A stretch of 64,000 bases of DNA from an uncultured Christensenella sp. (GCA_910586065.1 CAJUGI010000005.1:9525-73524), one strand, 5' to 3'. Positions 16,546 through 25,790 are shown, numbered from the stretch's first letter. Program-made: numbers and translations. The notes: generated from the sequence alone by a model not told the origin.

Positions 16546-17817
16546 ATGAAAAACTTAAAAATCGATACTCTTTGCGTACAGGCGGGTTACGACCCCAAGT
16601 CCGGCGAGGCGAGAATACCGCCCATAGCCCAATCCACAACCTTTTTCTATCCTAAGACGCAGGAAATGGCGGATTTGTTCGATTTAAAAAGCGACGGCTA
16701 TTTTTATTCGAGGCTTGCAAACCCCACGGTTGCGGCTTTCGAGGGCAAGGTTGCCGCGCTTGAAGGCGGCGTTTGCGGAATAGGCTGCGCTTCGGGGATG
16801 TCGGCTACTTCGCTTGCAATTTTTACAGTTGCCGGCGCCGGCGACAACATTGTTTCGTCTTCGGCAATTTACGGCGGAACTTATAATCTGTTTTCAACCA
16901 CTCTCCCCAAGCTTGGAATAGAGTGCCGCTTTTTCAACCCTGACGCGCCCGCGGCGGAAATTGAAAAACTTATTGATAAAAACACAAAAATGATTTTTAC
17001 GGAAACGATTGCAAACCCCGCGATTGTTGTTTTGGATTTTGATAAAATTGCCGACATTGCAAAAAAATACGGGGTTTTATTTGCGGTGGACAACACCCTT
17101 GCAACCCCCGTTCTGTGCCGCCCCAAGGACTTCGGCGCACACATTATAATTCATTCCTCTTCGAAATATCTTGACGGGCACGCGGCGGCGCTGGGCGGAG
17201 TTATTGTAGATTTGGGCAACTTTAACTATAAAGGCAACCCCCGTTATTCATCGTTCAACGTTCCCGACGAAAGCTATCACGGCCTCGTTTATGCCGATTT
17301 ACCAGTAGCGTTCGGCACTAAGTGCCGTGCGCAGATGATGAGAGATTTCGGCGCGATTATGAGCCCGCAGAACGGATTTATATCTTACATAGGCAGCGAT
17401 ACTCTTGCTCTCCGTATGGAAAGACACAGTGAAAACGCAAAAAAGGTTGCGGCCTATCTTAAAAAACATCCCAAAATCGAATGGATAAACCACCCTTCGC
17501 TACCGGATAATAAATATCATAAGCTTGCCGCAAAGTATATGCCCAACGGACAAGGCGGTATGATGAGCTTCGGAATTAAGGGAAGCGTTGAAAAATGCTC
17601 ACAGTTTTTGGAGGCTTTGCAATTAATAACTCAGGAAACGCACGTCGCCGACGTGAGAAGCTGTGTTTTACACCCCGCTTCCACCACGCACAGACAGCTT
17701 TCCGAAGAGGATTTAAAGGCGGCGGGCGTGCCCCACAATCTTATCAGACTTTCAGTGGGAATAGAAAACGCGGAAGATATTATCGCAGATTTGGAACAAG
17801 CGCTTAAAAAGGTTTAA
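16546..17817 (+). CDS. metY: O-acetylhomoserine sulfhydrylase
   Basis: The 423-residue PLP enzyme of the Cys/Met metabolism family makes homocysteine from O-acetylhomoserine and sulfide. The PLP lysine is K207 in HSSSKYLDGH. Other family motifs are YSRLANPT (about 54-61), the PLP-phosphate loop CASGMSATSL, FTETIANPAI and VDNTLATPVL. A clear AAGGAG precedes ATG 16546. metA begins 3 bp after its stop, and that enzyme has the residue for acetyl transfer, which supports the OAH assignment over cystathionine synthase or lyase. No SAM riboswitch is visible in the 126-bp leader. Confidence 0.93.
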   Translation: MKNLKIDTLCVQAGYDPKSGEARIPPIAQSTTFFYPKTQEMADLFDLKSDGYFYSRLANPTVAAFEGKVAALEGGVCGIGCASGMSATSLAIFTVAGAGDNIVSSSAIYGGTYNLFSTTLPKLGIECRFFNPDAPAAEIEKLIDKNTKMIFTETIANPAIVVLDFDKIADIAKKYGVLFAVDNTLATPVLCRPKDFGAHIIIHSSSKYLDGHAAALGGVIVDLGNFNYKGNPRYSSFNVPDESYHGLVYADLPVAFGTKCRAQMMRDFGAIMSPQNGFISYIGSDTLALRMERHSENAKKVAAYLKKHPKIEWINHPSLPDNKYHKLAAKYMPNGQGGMMSFGIKGSVEKCSQFLEALQLITQETHVADVRSCVLHPASTTHRQLSEEDLKAAGVPHNLIRLSVGIENAEDIIADLEQALKKV

Positions 17818-17820
17818 AAT

Positions 17821-18738
17821 ATGCCCATAGTTATCGACAAAGACATACCGGCTTATAAAATTTTAACGGACGAAAAGATTTTCGTGATGGATAAGGAAAG
17901 GGCCTTCGCACAGGAAATAAGACCGATTGAAATTGCAATTTTAAATCTGATGCCCACCAAGGAAACTACCGAAACGCAGTTTATGCGTCTTTTATCCAAC
18001 TCGCCGCTACAGGTTAACATAACCTTGATAAAAACAGCTTCCTATGCTTCAACGCACACCGACAGTTCGCACTTAAACAAATTTTACAAAAATTTTGACG
18101 ACGTTAAGCACAGAAAGTTCGACGGAATGATAATTACAGGCGCCCCGGTGGAAAATATGGACTTTGAGCAGGTTGCCTACTGGCGCGAACTTGAAGAAAT
18201 TTTGGACTGGACGAAAAGCAACGTTACTTCCACCCTGTTCATTTGCTGGGGAGCGCAAGCTGCTCTGCACTATTTTTACGGTATAAAAAAGCACCCTTTA
18301 AAGGAAAAGTGCTTTGGAATATTTGCACATCAGCGCATACGCGACGGAATTGCCGAACCGCTAATGCGCGGGATTTCGGACGAGTTCCATATGCCGCACT
18401 CTCGGCACACAATTATTTACGCCAAAGACATTCTGCACGTGGACAAGCTTAAAATTCTGGCTTATTCAAAACGTGCAGGAGCTTCGATTATTAAAAGCAT
18501 AGATAACCGTCAGGTATTTGTTACTGGGCATATGGAGTATGACAGATACACGCTTAAAAACGAATATGAGCGCGACTTAGCCAAGGGGCATAAAATTAAA
18601 CCGCCGGTAAATTATTTTGCAGACGGCAAAACGGACGAAGTTAAGATGAACTGGACTTCGACGTCTAACCTCTTTTACATAAACTGGCTAAACTATTACG
18701 TATATCAGGTAACGCCTTTTGACATAAACAAGATATAA
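17821..18738 (+). CDS. metA: Homoserine O-acetyltransferase (MetA fold)
   Basis: The 305-residue enzyme activates homoserine for methionine synthesis. The catalytic cysteine is C142 in LFICWGAQAALHY. The catalytic His and Glu are H237 and E239 in TGHMEYDRYTL. Residue 111 is glutamate (TGAPVE), which from published MetA work marks acetyl-CoA use; succinyl-transferring enzymes have glycine there (TGAPLG). This fits the adjacent O-acetylhomoserine sulfhydrylase. Although the fold is MetA, the predicted activity is therefore acetyltransfer (often called MetAA). It forms an operon with metY (3-bp gap) and ends at a strong terminator. Confidence 0.94.
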   Translation: MPIVIDKDIPAYKILTDEKIFVMDKERAFAQEIRPIEIAILNLMPTKETTETQFMRLLSNSPLQVNITLIKTASYASTHTDSSHLNKFYKNFDDVKHRKFDGMIITGAPVENMDFEQVAYWRELEEILDWTKSNVTSTLFICWGAQAALHYFYGIKKHPLKEKCFGIFAHQRIRDGIAEPLMRGISDEFHMPHSRHTIIYAKDILHVDKLKILAYSKRAGASIIKSIDNRQVFVTGHMEYDRYTLKNEYERDLAKGHKIKPPVNYFADGKTDEVKMNWTSTSNLFYINWLNYYVYQVTPFDINKI

Positions 18739-18742
18739 AAAT

Positions 18743-18781
18743 AATCGAATCCCGCGTACAAAATGTACGCGGGATTCGATT
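18743..18781. terminator. Bidirectional terminator between metA and the protease
   Basis: An 18-bp perfect stem, arms 18743-18760 and 18764-18781 around AAA. It serves metA on the plus strand and the convergent protease gene, which ends at 18787, on the minus strand. Confidence 0.9.
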
Positions 18782-18786
18782 TATTA

Positions 18787-20184
18787 TTATGCTACTTTTT
18801 TTGTTGTGCAGGAAGCTTCCACTTCAATTTCAGTACCGTTTCTATCAACGGTAACGATTACCTTTCCGCCGCTCCTCAGCGATAACAATACGTCGTCGAC
18901 ATGATATGCTCTCTTTACGGATATACTGTCTATTGTTTCTCCGGAAAAAGAAATTATACTTACATTTTTAATTACGTCGCCGGACTGAAGATTGCCGCCC
19001 GATTTGGTAACCGCAACAGTTTCAACCACATCCGAAACTATTCCGCCTGCTGTAATATCGATTTCGGGGCAAGTCCAAACAGCTTCGTACACAGCCGAAA
19101 GATAGGCTCGTGTCACGCCGAAATTATTTTTACCGAAAGTATTTCCGCCGAGATAACCGTCTTTAAGCAACAGCCACAATCTTTTTACGTTGCAGGCAGG
19201 GAGCGCATAACCCATATTATCAATCTCGCCGCCCTTCTTTTTTGCGTTTATTACGCCGATAAGTTTTCCGTTTAAATTAAAAAGTCCGCCGCCTGAGTTA
19301 CCGGCATTTATTGAAGCATCCGTACGTATTACTCTGTAATCGTTATAATTACCCGTATTTTCGTCGTCGCTTATACTCAACGATACCGTTTCGCTTGTTT
19401 TATTTACTATACCTGCAGTAACCGACATTCCGTCACCGCCCGGATTGCCGACGGTATAAACCCTGTCGCCAACGGTTACGTCTTCTTCATCCGCAAATTT
19501 TGCCGCAACCGCGTAAGGATTCTTTTCCAGGATATCGTTTGCCGATACTTTTAATAGCGCGATATCGTATCTGAGCGAAGCCGCCACAACGGAAGCGTCG
19601 ATACGGTATTTTTCATCATCGGTAACGGTTGTAGATATCATTTCTTTATATTCGTTACCCTGAGCATAGTATACGTAAGTGTAATTATATGTAACATACT
19701 TGCTTGATAAAGAATAATTGACGTGTTCCGCGTCCTGTCCGTAAAGATACAGACGCACATCGTTTGAAAAAACTTCGTTTGAAGAATCGCTATATATTAC
19801 GTGTGCATTAGTAAGAACATACGCAGTATCGCTTTCGCCGTCGAGTTCTACAATCACACCCGAACCGCAATACGCTGCGGAATAAGTTCTTTCCCCTATA
19901 GCTCCGTAATTATCTCCCACTTTTCTGTATCCGGTTGTTTTGTATGTAAACGACGTAATAACCGATACTCCCGACAAAAGAGAATAATTTGCCGCGGCTT
20001 TAAGCTGTTCGGCGGAGTCTCCCGAAACTGAAATTTTATCGAGATATTCGTTCCACTGTTCATCCGTTAAATTGAAAGTATTGTTATTTACGGTAACGTC
20101 ACCCGTACCGAACAACGAACAGCCGCTTAAAACGATTGTTGACGACAATATTAAAACACACAACGATAATAATATTTTTTTCAT
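18787..20184 (-). CDS. HtrA/DegP-like serine protease lipoprotein
   Basis: The 465-residue protein has a lipoprotein signal peptide with lipobox VLSGC (Cys22), so it should be anchored outside the membrane. The trypsin-like triad is visible: H128 (VLTNAHVI), D207 (RYDIALLKV) and S297 (NAGNSGGGLFN), with VGDRVYTVGNPGG before the serine as in HtrA. A PDZ-like region occupies about 360-455. Unlike most Firmicute HtrA proteins, which have an N-terminal helix, this one is a lipoprotein. It lies 1 bp downstream of the UDP-sugar pyrophosphorylase gene. Likely a surface quality-control protease. Confidence 0.9.
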   Translation of the reverse strand: MKKILLSLCVLILSSTIVLSGCSLFGTGDVTVNNNTFNLTDEQWNEYLDKISVSGDSAEQLKAAANYSLLSGVSVITSFTYKTTGYRKVGDNYGAIGERTYSAAYCGSGVIVELDGESDTAYVLTNAHVIYSDSSNEVFSNDVRLYLYGQDAEHVNYSLSSKYVTYNYTYVYYAQGNEYKEMISTTVTDDEKYRIDASVVAASLRYDIALLKVSANDILEKNPYAVAAKFADEEDVTVGDRVYTVGNPGGDGMSVTAGIVNKTSETVSLSISDDENTGNYNDYRVIRTDASINAGNSGGGLFNLNGKLIGVINAKKKGGEIDNMGYALPACNVKRLWLLLKDGYLGGNTFGKNNFGVTRAYLSAVYEAVWTCPEIDITAGGIVSDVVETVAVTKSGGNLQSGDVIKNVSIISFSGETIDSISVKRAYHVDDVLLSLRSGGKVIVTVDRNGTEIEVEASCTTKKVA

Positions 20185-20185
20185 T

Positions 20186-21406
20186 TTACAATTCTATTCC
20201 GTTATGTTTAAGAAGTTCGCGCGCAGTTTCCACACTGTCGTTACCGGTAGCGTTTTTAACGGGTGCAAATTCAATTTCGCGCTCCACTTCGTAGGCAAGG
20301 CAACTGCCCATAAGTTTTACCATATCCACGACGAGCGTTTCAAATTTATAACCGCAAGGTTTATCGGGTATGACGCGAACGCCGTTTTCCATATGTGCAA
20401 TCGCCTTTTCCGCCAGATGATAAGGAAGCTTGCCTCCGAGAGTCAAATTTAAATCGTGAACGTTAAAAAGATAGTTTAATGTTACGCCGTAACGATAAAC
20501 AAGTTCACCCTTTTTGGTTTTATTCTTTAAATTTTCAGGCATTTCATAATATTCGATAATTGTAGGTTTGCCGTCTTCGGAACAAAGCACCCCTACTTTT
20601 TCGTCCGGTCCGGCTTTTTTAACTACTTTTGCCCCGCAACGGCACTGTTTTATTACCGTTGCGCCGATGAACGCGGGGTCGCAGATTTTCTGCAAAACGT
20701 TATCCACACTGTAAACGTTAAGCCATTCGATGTTATTGCGGTCAAGAACGCGTCCCAGCCCGCTGTTTATAAGCGATGAGTACCACCCGCCGTTGCCGTT
20801 TGGAGCAATCGATACGCGGCTCTTTTCGTCAAGATAGATTTTTCCGTCGAAATTGCACGTCGGCGCTACGTCCTGAATGTAAAAGTGAATTCTGTCGCGC
20901 GGATAACCGAAATAATTACGTTCCTCAAAAAATTTTACCGTTTCGGCATTGTTTGTGTAACTCGTCATTATAAAAAGCGGGAAATGCCGTCCGGTAATTT
21001 CGGTTATTTTTTTTATGCTGTTCATCTGGAGCTCGAATATGGAAAGCTCTTTTGTTAACCCCATATTAAAGGTGCCCTTGGGGCCAGAATATCCCAGCCG
21101 CGACCCCTGTCCGCCCGCAAGCAGAACCGCGCCGACCTTATTTTCCGATAAAAGATTAAGCCCGACGGTTTCGAATTGTATACGGCGCCTCTTTATTTCC
21201 TGAACGGAAACAGCGTCGCCCGCAGGCTGAATTTTTCCGCGTTTAACGGTTTTATTTTTTTCTATATTTTTTATAATTGAAAAATTGAGATTTTCTATCT
21301 GGTTCAAAAGCGCTTTTCTTTCACTTTCGGAAAGTTCTTCGTAATACTCCAAAAGCTGTTCCTGTCCGCGCTGATATAAATAGGTCTTTGCTCGTTCGTA
21401 ATTCAT
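20186..21406 (-). CDS. UDP-sugar pyrophosphorylase of the UAP1/UDPGP family
   Basis: The 406-residue protein matches eukaryotic-style UDP-N-acetylhexosamine / UTP-glucose-1-phosphate pyrophosphorylases. The nucleotide-binding loop is LLAGGQGSRLGYSGPKGTF (about 95-113). Other motifs are IMTSYTN, FYIQDV, APNGNGGWYSSL and NVYSVDNVL. A helical N-terminal region of about 80 residues precedes the catalytic domain, as in UAP1. It probably makes UDP-GlcNAc or a related sugar nucleotide for the envelope; the exact sugar is not certain. The gene is followed after 1 bp by the lipoprotease. Confidence 0.85.
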   Translation of the reverse strand: MNYERAKTYLYQRGQEQLLEYYEELSESERKALLNQIENLNFSIIKNIEKNKTVKRGKIQPAGDAVSVQEIKRRRIQFETVGLNLLSENKVGAVLLAGGQGSRLGYSGPKGTFNMGLTKELSIFELQMNSIKKITEITGRHFPLFIMTSYTNNAETVKFFEERNYFGYPRDRIHFYIQDVAPTCNFDGKIYLDEKSRVSIAPNGNGGWYSSLINSGLGRVLDRNNIEWLNVYSVDNVLQKICDPAFIGATVIKQCRCGAKVVKKAGPDEKVGVLCSEDGKPTIIEYYEMPENLKNKTKKGELVYRYGVTLNYLFNVHDLNLTLGGKLPYHLAEKAIAHMENGVRVIPDKPCGYKFETLVVDMVKLMGSCLAYEVEREIEFAPVKNATGNDSVETARELLKHNGIEL

Positions 21407-21513
21407 ATGTCATATTCCTGCGATAATTTAAAAATAAGTATGGATTTTTATAATATGATTATATATTATTGTAGAAACTTAGTCAATATTTTTGTGAAAT
21501 TTGCATAAATGTA

Positions 21514-21542
21514 TTGAAATATCCATTAAAAGGTTATATAAT
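21514..21542 (+). promoter_or_regulatory. Promoter of the Nudix-lemA operon
   Basis: TTGAAA (21514-21519), 17-base spacer, TATAAT (21537-21542), with a strong AGGAGG ahead of ATG 21579. Confidence 0.8.
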
Positions 21543-21578
21543 AAATAAGAATAAGTGCTGAATAAATAGGAGGTAAAT

Positions 21579-22070
21579 ATGTTTTGTACAGAATGCGGAG
21601 AAAAACTTACACTTATGTACGCAAACGGCGAAGGACTGGTTCCTTACTGCAAAAACTGCAATAAATTCCGCTTTGCGCAGTTTCCCACCGCTGTTTGCAT
21701 GGTTGTAACAAACAGAGCCAAAGACAAAATTTTACTTGCAAAGCATAAGGGTCAGGAAGATTACATACTCTTTGCGGGATATATAAAAAAGGGCGAAACG
21801 GCGGAAAAAGCTGTTACGCGCGAGTTTAAAGAAGAAACGAAGTTAAACACGGTTAAATTCAAATATATGTCCTCGCGCTATCACGAGCCTAAAAACGTGC
21901 TTATGCTCAATTACGTAATAATCGCCGAAGACGGCGAGCCCGTGTTAGACGAAAAGGAACTAGATGATGTTAAATGGTTTTCGTTCGACGACGCAGTTGA
22001 AGCGATTAAAAAAGACTCAACCGCCGAGGCGTTTTTAAAATCGTCGTTTGCGGAAATAAAAAAATTGTAA
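21579..22070 (+). CDS. Nudix hydrolase with N-terminal zinc ribbon (NudC-like)
   Basis: The 163-residue protein begins with a zinc ribbon (C3, C6, C24, C27). The Nudix box is GYIKKGETAEKAVTREFKEE, followed by TKL. It matches Gx5Ex7REUxEE but has lysine instead of the usual glycine before the last hydrophobic residue. The zinc ribbon suggests an NADH pyrophosphatase/NudC-type enzyme acting on NAD or a nucleotide diphosphate derivative; this is inference. It has an excellent ribosome binding site and is followed 26 bp later by lemA. Confidence 0.88.
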   Translation: MFCTECGEKLTLMYANGEGLVPYCKNCNKFRFAQFPTAVCMVVTNRAKDKILLAKHKGQEDYILFAGYIKKGETAEKAVTREFKEETKLNTVKFKYMSSRYHEPKNVLMLNYVIIAEDGEPVLDEKELDDVKWFSFDDAVEAIKKDSTAEAFLKSSFAEIKKL

Positions 22071-22096
22071 CTTAAAAGTATTTACGGAGGTTTTTA

Positions 22097-22696
22097 ATGA
22101 AATTACTTTTAGCACTCGACACGCCCGCCATAATCGGTATTTGCGTCGCCGTCGGCGTTGTGGTTATATTGACAATCGCAATAATCGGTTGGTATATTTC
22201 CGCACACAACAAATTCGTTAAAATGATTAACCAATGCGACGAAGCGTGGTCTACTATTGATATTTATTTAAAAAAGAGATTCGATTTGATACCCAACCTT
22301 GTGGAAACGGTTAAAGGCTACGCCAAGCACGAAAACGAAACGCTTACGAGAATTGCCGAAGCGCGCGCAATGGTAAACGCCGCCGCTTCATCTGCGGACA
22401 GAATCGAGGCGGAAGCACGTTTAACCGGCGCCTTGCGCGGAATGAGGGTTATGGTTGAAAGCTATCCCGAACTTAAAGCGAACACAAACTTTATGTCGCT
22501 GCAAAATCAACTCACGTCAATCGAAGGCGAACTGCAGAACGCAAGAAAATATTACAATGCGACGGTAAGAGAGTTTAACATAAAGCGCGACTCTTTTCCT
22601 TCTTCAATCGTTGCAAACAAGATGAGGCTTGAAAAGCAGCCCCTTTTCACCGTTGACAGCGAAGAAGAGAGAAAGAACGTTAAAGTTCAGTTTTAA
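22097..22696 (+). CDS. lemA: LemA family membrane protein
   Basis: The 199-residue protein has one N-terminal transmembrane helix (about 10-33). The helical LemA domain follows: YISAHNKFVKMINQCDEAWS, then IDIYLKKRFDLIPNLVETV, a glutamate-rich helix, and FNSLQ-like NFMSLQNQLTSIEGELQNAR, ending YNATVREFN. Function of the family is poorly defined. The usual partner (a TPM/YgcG or M48 protease gene) is not adjacent here. Confidence 0.93.
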   Translation: MKLLLALDTPAIIGICVAVGVVVILTIAIIGWYISAHNKFVKMINQCDEAWSTIDIYLKKRFDLIPNLVETVKGYAKHENETLTRIAEARAMVNAAASSADRIEAEARLTGALRGMRVMVESYPELKANTNFMSLQNQLTSIEGELQNARKYYNATVREFNIKRDSFPSSIVANKMRLEKQPLFTVDSEEERKNVKVQF

Positions 22697-22764
22697 TTAA
22701 ATAGAGGAATTGAAAAAGCACCCGTTTACGGCTTATTTCATACAGTAATTCAGAGTAAACTCTT

Positions 22765-23103
22765 ATGAAAAAACTTATAGCATATTGCGGACTTGATTGT
22801 GAAAAATGTGATGCGCGAATTGCTACGCTTAATAACGATAATGCTTTACGTCAAAAGGTTGCGGAACTTTGGTCAGAACTGAACGGTATAGAGATTACCG
22901 CCGAAATGATAAACTGCGAAGGTTGCCGTATGAACGGCGTAAAAACACCGTTTTGCAATAGCTTATGCCCTATCAGACAATGCGCGCTTGGCAAAGGATG
23001 TGAAACTTGCGGAAGCTGTTTGGAAATGAACGGCTGCCAAACTGTAGGTATGGTAATATCAAACAATTCAGAAGCATTTGACAATCTTAAAAACAGTCAA
23101 TAA
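22765..23103 (+). CDS. Cysteine-rich DUF3795-type protein
   Basis: The 112-residue protein contains 12 cysteines with CGLDCEKCDA at the start, NCEGCRM in the middle, and CPIRQCALGKGCETCGSCLE towards the end. This matches the DUF3795 family, a likely metal or Fe-S binding protein of unknown function. The ribosome binding site is weak (GAGTAAACTCTTATG). It is 68 bp downstream of lemA and may be cotranscribed. A strong bidirectional terminator follows. Confidence 0.8.
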   Translation: MKKLIAYCGLDCEKCDARIATLNNDNALRQKVAELWSELNGIEITAEMINCEGCRMNGVKTPFCNSLCPIRQCALGKGCETCGSCLEMNGCQTVGMVISNNSEAFDNLKNSQ

Positions 23104-23132
23104 ATTTTAAATTGTCGTCAAAACTAAAAAAT

Positions 23133-23178
23133 ATAGCGCACTATACTTCGCAAATGAAGTAGTGCGCTATTTGTTTTT
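23133..23178. terminator. Bidirectional terminator
   Basis: ATAGCGCACT (23133-23142) pairs with AGTGCGCTAT (23161-23170); an inner ACTTC/GAAGT stem extends it. TTGTTTTT follows on the plus strand, and TATTTTTTAG on the minus strand. It ends both the DUF3795 transcript and the convergent rplI transcript. Confidence 0.88.
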
Positions 23179-23222
23179 CCACAAAAATTGCTATACGGAC
23201 GCCCTTAAAAGGTGCTTTTAAA

Positions 23223-23666
23223 TTATTCCGCTTCGATTACGACGTTGATTTTGGATTGAATGCCTTCCATCAGCTTTAATTCAACTTCGTAGGTTCCCAC
23301 ATTTTTAATGGGCTGGGCGAGTACGATTTTTTTCTTGTCCACGTTGTAGCCCGCTGCAACCAACGCGTCGGCAATATTTGCGCCTGTAACCGAGCCGAAC
23401 ACTTTTCCGCTTTGCCCCGCCTTTATTTTAACGGCGAACGTTTTGCCGTAAATTTCCTTTGCAAGCGCCTGCGTAGCCTTTACTTCCTCTGCGCGGTGAA
23501 AGTCCTGCGACGCCTTTTTTTGGTTCAATTCGTTTATTTTTGTAGGAGTAGCAACTTCCGCCAAACCCTTTTTAATTAAAAAGTTGCGCGCGTAGCCTTC
23601 GTTTACGTCCTTAACTTCGCCCTTCCTGCCCTGTCCCTTAACGTCCTGCAATAATATTATTTTCAT
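23223..23666 (-). CDS. rplI: 50S ribosomal protein L9
   Basis: The 147-residue protein starts MKIILLQDVKGQGRKGEVKD and has VNEGYARNFLIKKGLA, the L9 N-terminal RNA-binding signature. A long connecting helix (residues about 40-75) and the C-terminal domain (GKVFGSVTGANIADAL) follow. Standard family length. A GGAGCAAC box precedes the ATG. It stands alone here, not next to dnaB or the GdpP gene as in many Firmicutes. Confidence 0.97.
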   Translation of the reverse strand: MKIILLQDVKGQGRKGEVKDVNEGYARNFLIKKGLAEVATPTKINELNQKKASQDFHRAEEVKATQALAKEIYGKTFAVKIKAGQSGKVFGSVTGANIADALVAAGYNVDKKKIVLAQPIKNVGTYEVELKLMEGIQSKINVVIEAE

Positions 23667-23778
23667 AAGTTGCTCCTTTTTTATATTTCCTTTATATTTT
23701 AAACCGCTTTGCCCTTTTTGTCAAGGGCGGGGAATATTTTATATTTTTGCACACATAATAACTTTCGGAGGGTTTTAT

Positions 23779-23931
23779 ATGGAAAACGTAAATCAAGATA
23801 TAGCTTGCGATGTTTCAAGCTGCAAATATAACCACGCCGGCTGCAATTGCACTCTCGGACACATTAAAGTTGGGTGCTCGTGCGGTCGTTCGGATTGCAC
23901 CTGCTGCGAAAGCTATTCCGAAAAAGTTTAA
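23779..23931 (+). CDS. Small cysteine-rich DUF1540-like protein
   Basis: A 50-residue protein preceded by GGAGG. The sequence begins MENVNQDIACDVSSCKYN and continues GCNCTLGHIKVGC, then SCGRSDCTCCESYS. The spacing ACDVSSCKYN...CTLGHIKVGC resembles DUF1540, a short metal-binding family common in Clostridia. It is followed at once by tandem hairpins. Function unknown. Confidence 0.8.
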   Translation: MENVNQDIACDVSSCKYNHAGCNCTLGHIKVGCSCGRSDCTCCESYSEKV

Positions 23932-23944
23932 TCCGTTCCCTTTT

Positions 23945-24007
23945 GCGGGTGGAAAAACCCGCATAAAAAACGGGGGTTGCGCGAAAATTACGCGCAACCC
24001 TTTTTTT
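23945..24007 (+). terminator. Tandem hairpin terminator after the DUF1540-like gene
   Basis: A small hairpin GCGGGT/ACCCGC (23945-23962) is followed by a strong one: GGGTTGCGCG (23974-23983) with CGCGCAACCC (23991-24000), then seven T residues. Confidence 0.9.
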
Positions 24008-24126
24008 ATTGAATATCAAAAGTAATTTCATCCACTTCCGTCAAAGAAATTTCCATACCGAACTTACCGATATCACCTTTAATAGTTCAGTATCGTGCAA
24101 GCCGTATTTAAAAATATTTTTATCAT
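24006..24126 (-). pseudogene. Short coding relic downstream of glnS
   Basis: On the minus strand two coding-like pieces occur in different frames: DKNIFKYGLHDTELL, then GDIGKFGMEISLTEVDEITF ending at TAA 24006-24008. The abrupt frame change suggests the 3' remnant of a deleted gene whose end now lies against the terminator of the converging gene. The family is not recognised, and 120 bp is too little for certainty. Confidence 0.35.
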
Positions 24127-25776
24127 TTATTTGTTGAACTTGTCCTTTAAAGAAACTATTTCAGAAAGGACGAGTATGGAATTTTCAGTACATTTTTTGT
24201 AATATCCGGTTCTCATAAGCTGAAAAGGCTTGTCTTTTTCACTTTCAAAAAGATACGGTTCTGCTTTTCCGTAAAATTTCTTTTCGCTGTTTTTGTTCAG
24301 TCTTTCGGCGTAGTCCTGGTCGGGATACTGTTCGTCGGTTAAGAGAGGTTCGTACTGTCTGAATTCAGCGTCAACACCGTATTTGCAGTCAACCCATTGA
24401 ATTACGCCCTTTGCCTTTATATCGCACGGCTCTTTACTGCCGCTGCGGGTTTCGGGGTAATAGGTGCACAAAATTTCTTCTACCGTGCCGTCGGCTTTAA
24501 GCTTTACGTCGTTGCAATGCACGATATATGCGCCCTTTAAGCGGACGTTTCCGCCCTTTTGCAAACGCTTGTATTTGGGGGGAGGGTTCAACGAAAAGTC
24601 GTCCGCGTCAATATAAACGTTGCCCGTAAATTTAACTTTACGCATGCCTCCGTTCTCTTTGGCGGGATTCATTTCGAAGTCCAGCTCTTCTTCTCCGTTG
24701 TAATTTGTTATTGTGAGCTTTACGGGGTTAATAACCGCCATTGCGCGCTCCGCGGTCACGTTTAATTCGTCGCGAATACAACTGTCGAGCTGAGCCTGAT
24801 TAACAACAGAATAAGCCTTTGCAACGCCCACGTCCGTGCAGAATTTTTTAAGCGCCTCGGGCGGAACTCCGCGGTTCTTCAAGCCCATTACTGTAGGCAT
24901 ACGCGGGTCGTCCCAGCCGCGGACGAAGCCTTCGTCAACAAGCTTTTTTAAATAGCGTTTGGACATCAGCATATTAGTTATATTCAGCCTTGCAAACTCG
25001 ATTTGGCGGGGAAGCGGCTTGGGCAAGCCAGACCTTTCGACAAACCAGTTGTATAAGGGGCGGTGGTTTTCAAATTCCAAAGAGCACAGCGAGTGCGTTA
25101 TGCCCTCTATTGCGTCGGAAACGGGGTGAGCGAAATCGTACATGGGATAAATACACCACTTGTCGCCAGTACGGTAATGCGGAACGTGCGCTATGCGGTA
25201 AATTATTGGGTCGCGCATATTTACATTGGGCGAGGACATATCTATCTTTGCCCTTAAAACCTTTGAGCCGTCGGGATATTTTCCCGCCTTCATTTCACGA
25301 AAGAGCCTCAGATTTTCTTCTATACTTCTGTTCCTGTAGGGCGATTCCGTTCCTGCCTCGGTTAAAGTTCCGCGGGTTGCGGTAATTTCTTCGGCGGATA
25401 AATCGCAGACGTAAGCGTTTCCGTCCAAAATATACTTTTCGGCAATTTCATAGAGCTTATCGTAATAATCGGAAGCGAACACAAGTTTATCGTATTCAAA
25501 TCCCAGCCACTTAACCGCCTCCACTATGGAATTTACGTATTCGTAATCCTCCTTTGCGGGGTTGGTGTCGTCCATTCTCAAATTAAGCGTACCGTGATAT
25601 TTTTCCTTTACGCCGAAATTTATGCACATTGCCTTTATGTGACCTATGTGCAGATAACCATTGGGTTCGGGCGGAAAACGCACGTGGATTTCGTTGCCTA
25701 TATCCTTGAATTTGCCCGCTTCGAGCTCTTCGTTGATAATCTGTTCTATAAAGTTTGCTGCTTCAGGAAGTTTCAT
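24127..25776 (-). CDS. glnS: Glutaminyl-tRNA synthetase
   Basis: The class I synthetase has the HIGH motif in PNGYLHIGHIKA and the KMSKS equivalent in MLMSKRYLKKLV. DDTNP and the C-terminal anticodon-binding beta-barrels (VNAERAM-like NVTAERAMAVI, then YPETRSGS) are complete, as in E. coli GlnRS (about 554 residues). The start MKLPEAANF at 25776 is preferred over 25794, because AAAGGAC lies 6 bases upstream and the longer form would overlap the Sel1 gene. Direct GlnRS charging is uncommon among Firmicutes, which mostly amidate Glu-tRNAGln with GatCAB, so this gene may trace to an old transfer. Confidence 0.96.
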   Translation of the reverse strand: MKLPEAANFIEQIINEELEAGKFKDIGNEIHVRFPPEPNGYLHIGHIKAMCINFGVKEKYHGTLNLRMDDTNPAKEDYEYVNSIVEAVKWLGFEYDKLVFASDYYDKLYEIAEKYILDGNAYVCDLSAEEITATRGTLTEAGTESPYRNRSIEENLRLFREMKAGKYPDGSKVLRAKIDMSSPNVNMRDPIIYRIAHVPHYRTGDKWCIYPMYDFAHPVSDAIEGITHSLCSLEFENHRPLYNWFVERSGLPKPLPRQIEFARLNITNMLMSKRYLKKLVDEGFVRGWDDPRMPTVMGLKNRGVPPEALKKFCTDVGVAKAYSVVNQAQLDSCIRDELNVTAERAMAVINPVKLTITNYNGEEELDFEMNPAKENGGMRKVKFTGNVYIDADDFSLNPPPKYKRLQKGGNVRLKGAYIVHCNDVKLKADGTVEEILCTYYPETRSGSKEPCDIKAKGVIQWVDCKYGVDAEFRQYEPLLTDEQYPDQDYAERLNKNSEKKFYGKAEPYLFESEKDKPFQLMRTGYYKKCTENSILVLSEIVSLKDKFNK

Positions 25777-25790
25777 AAAATGTCCTTTAA

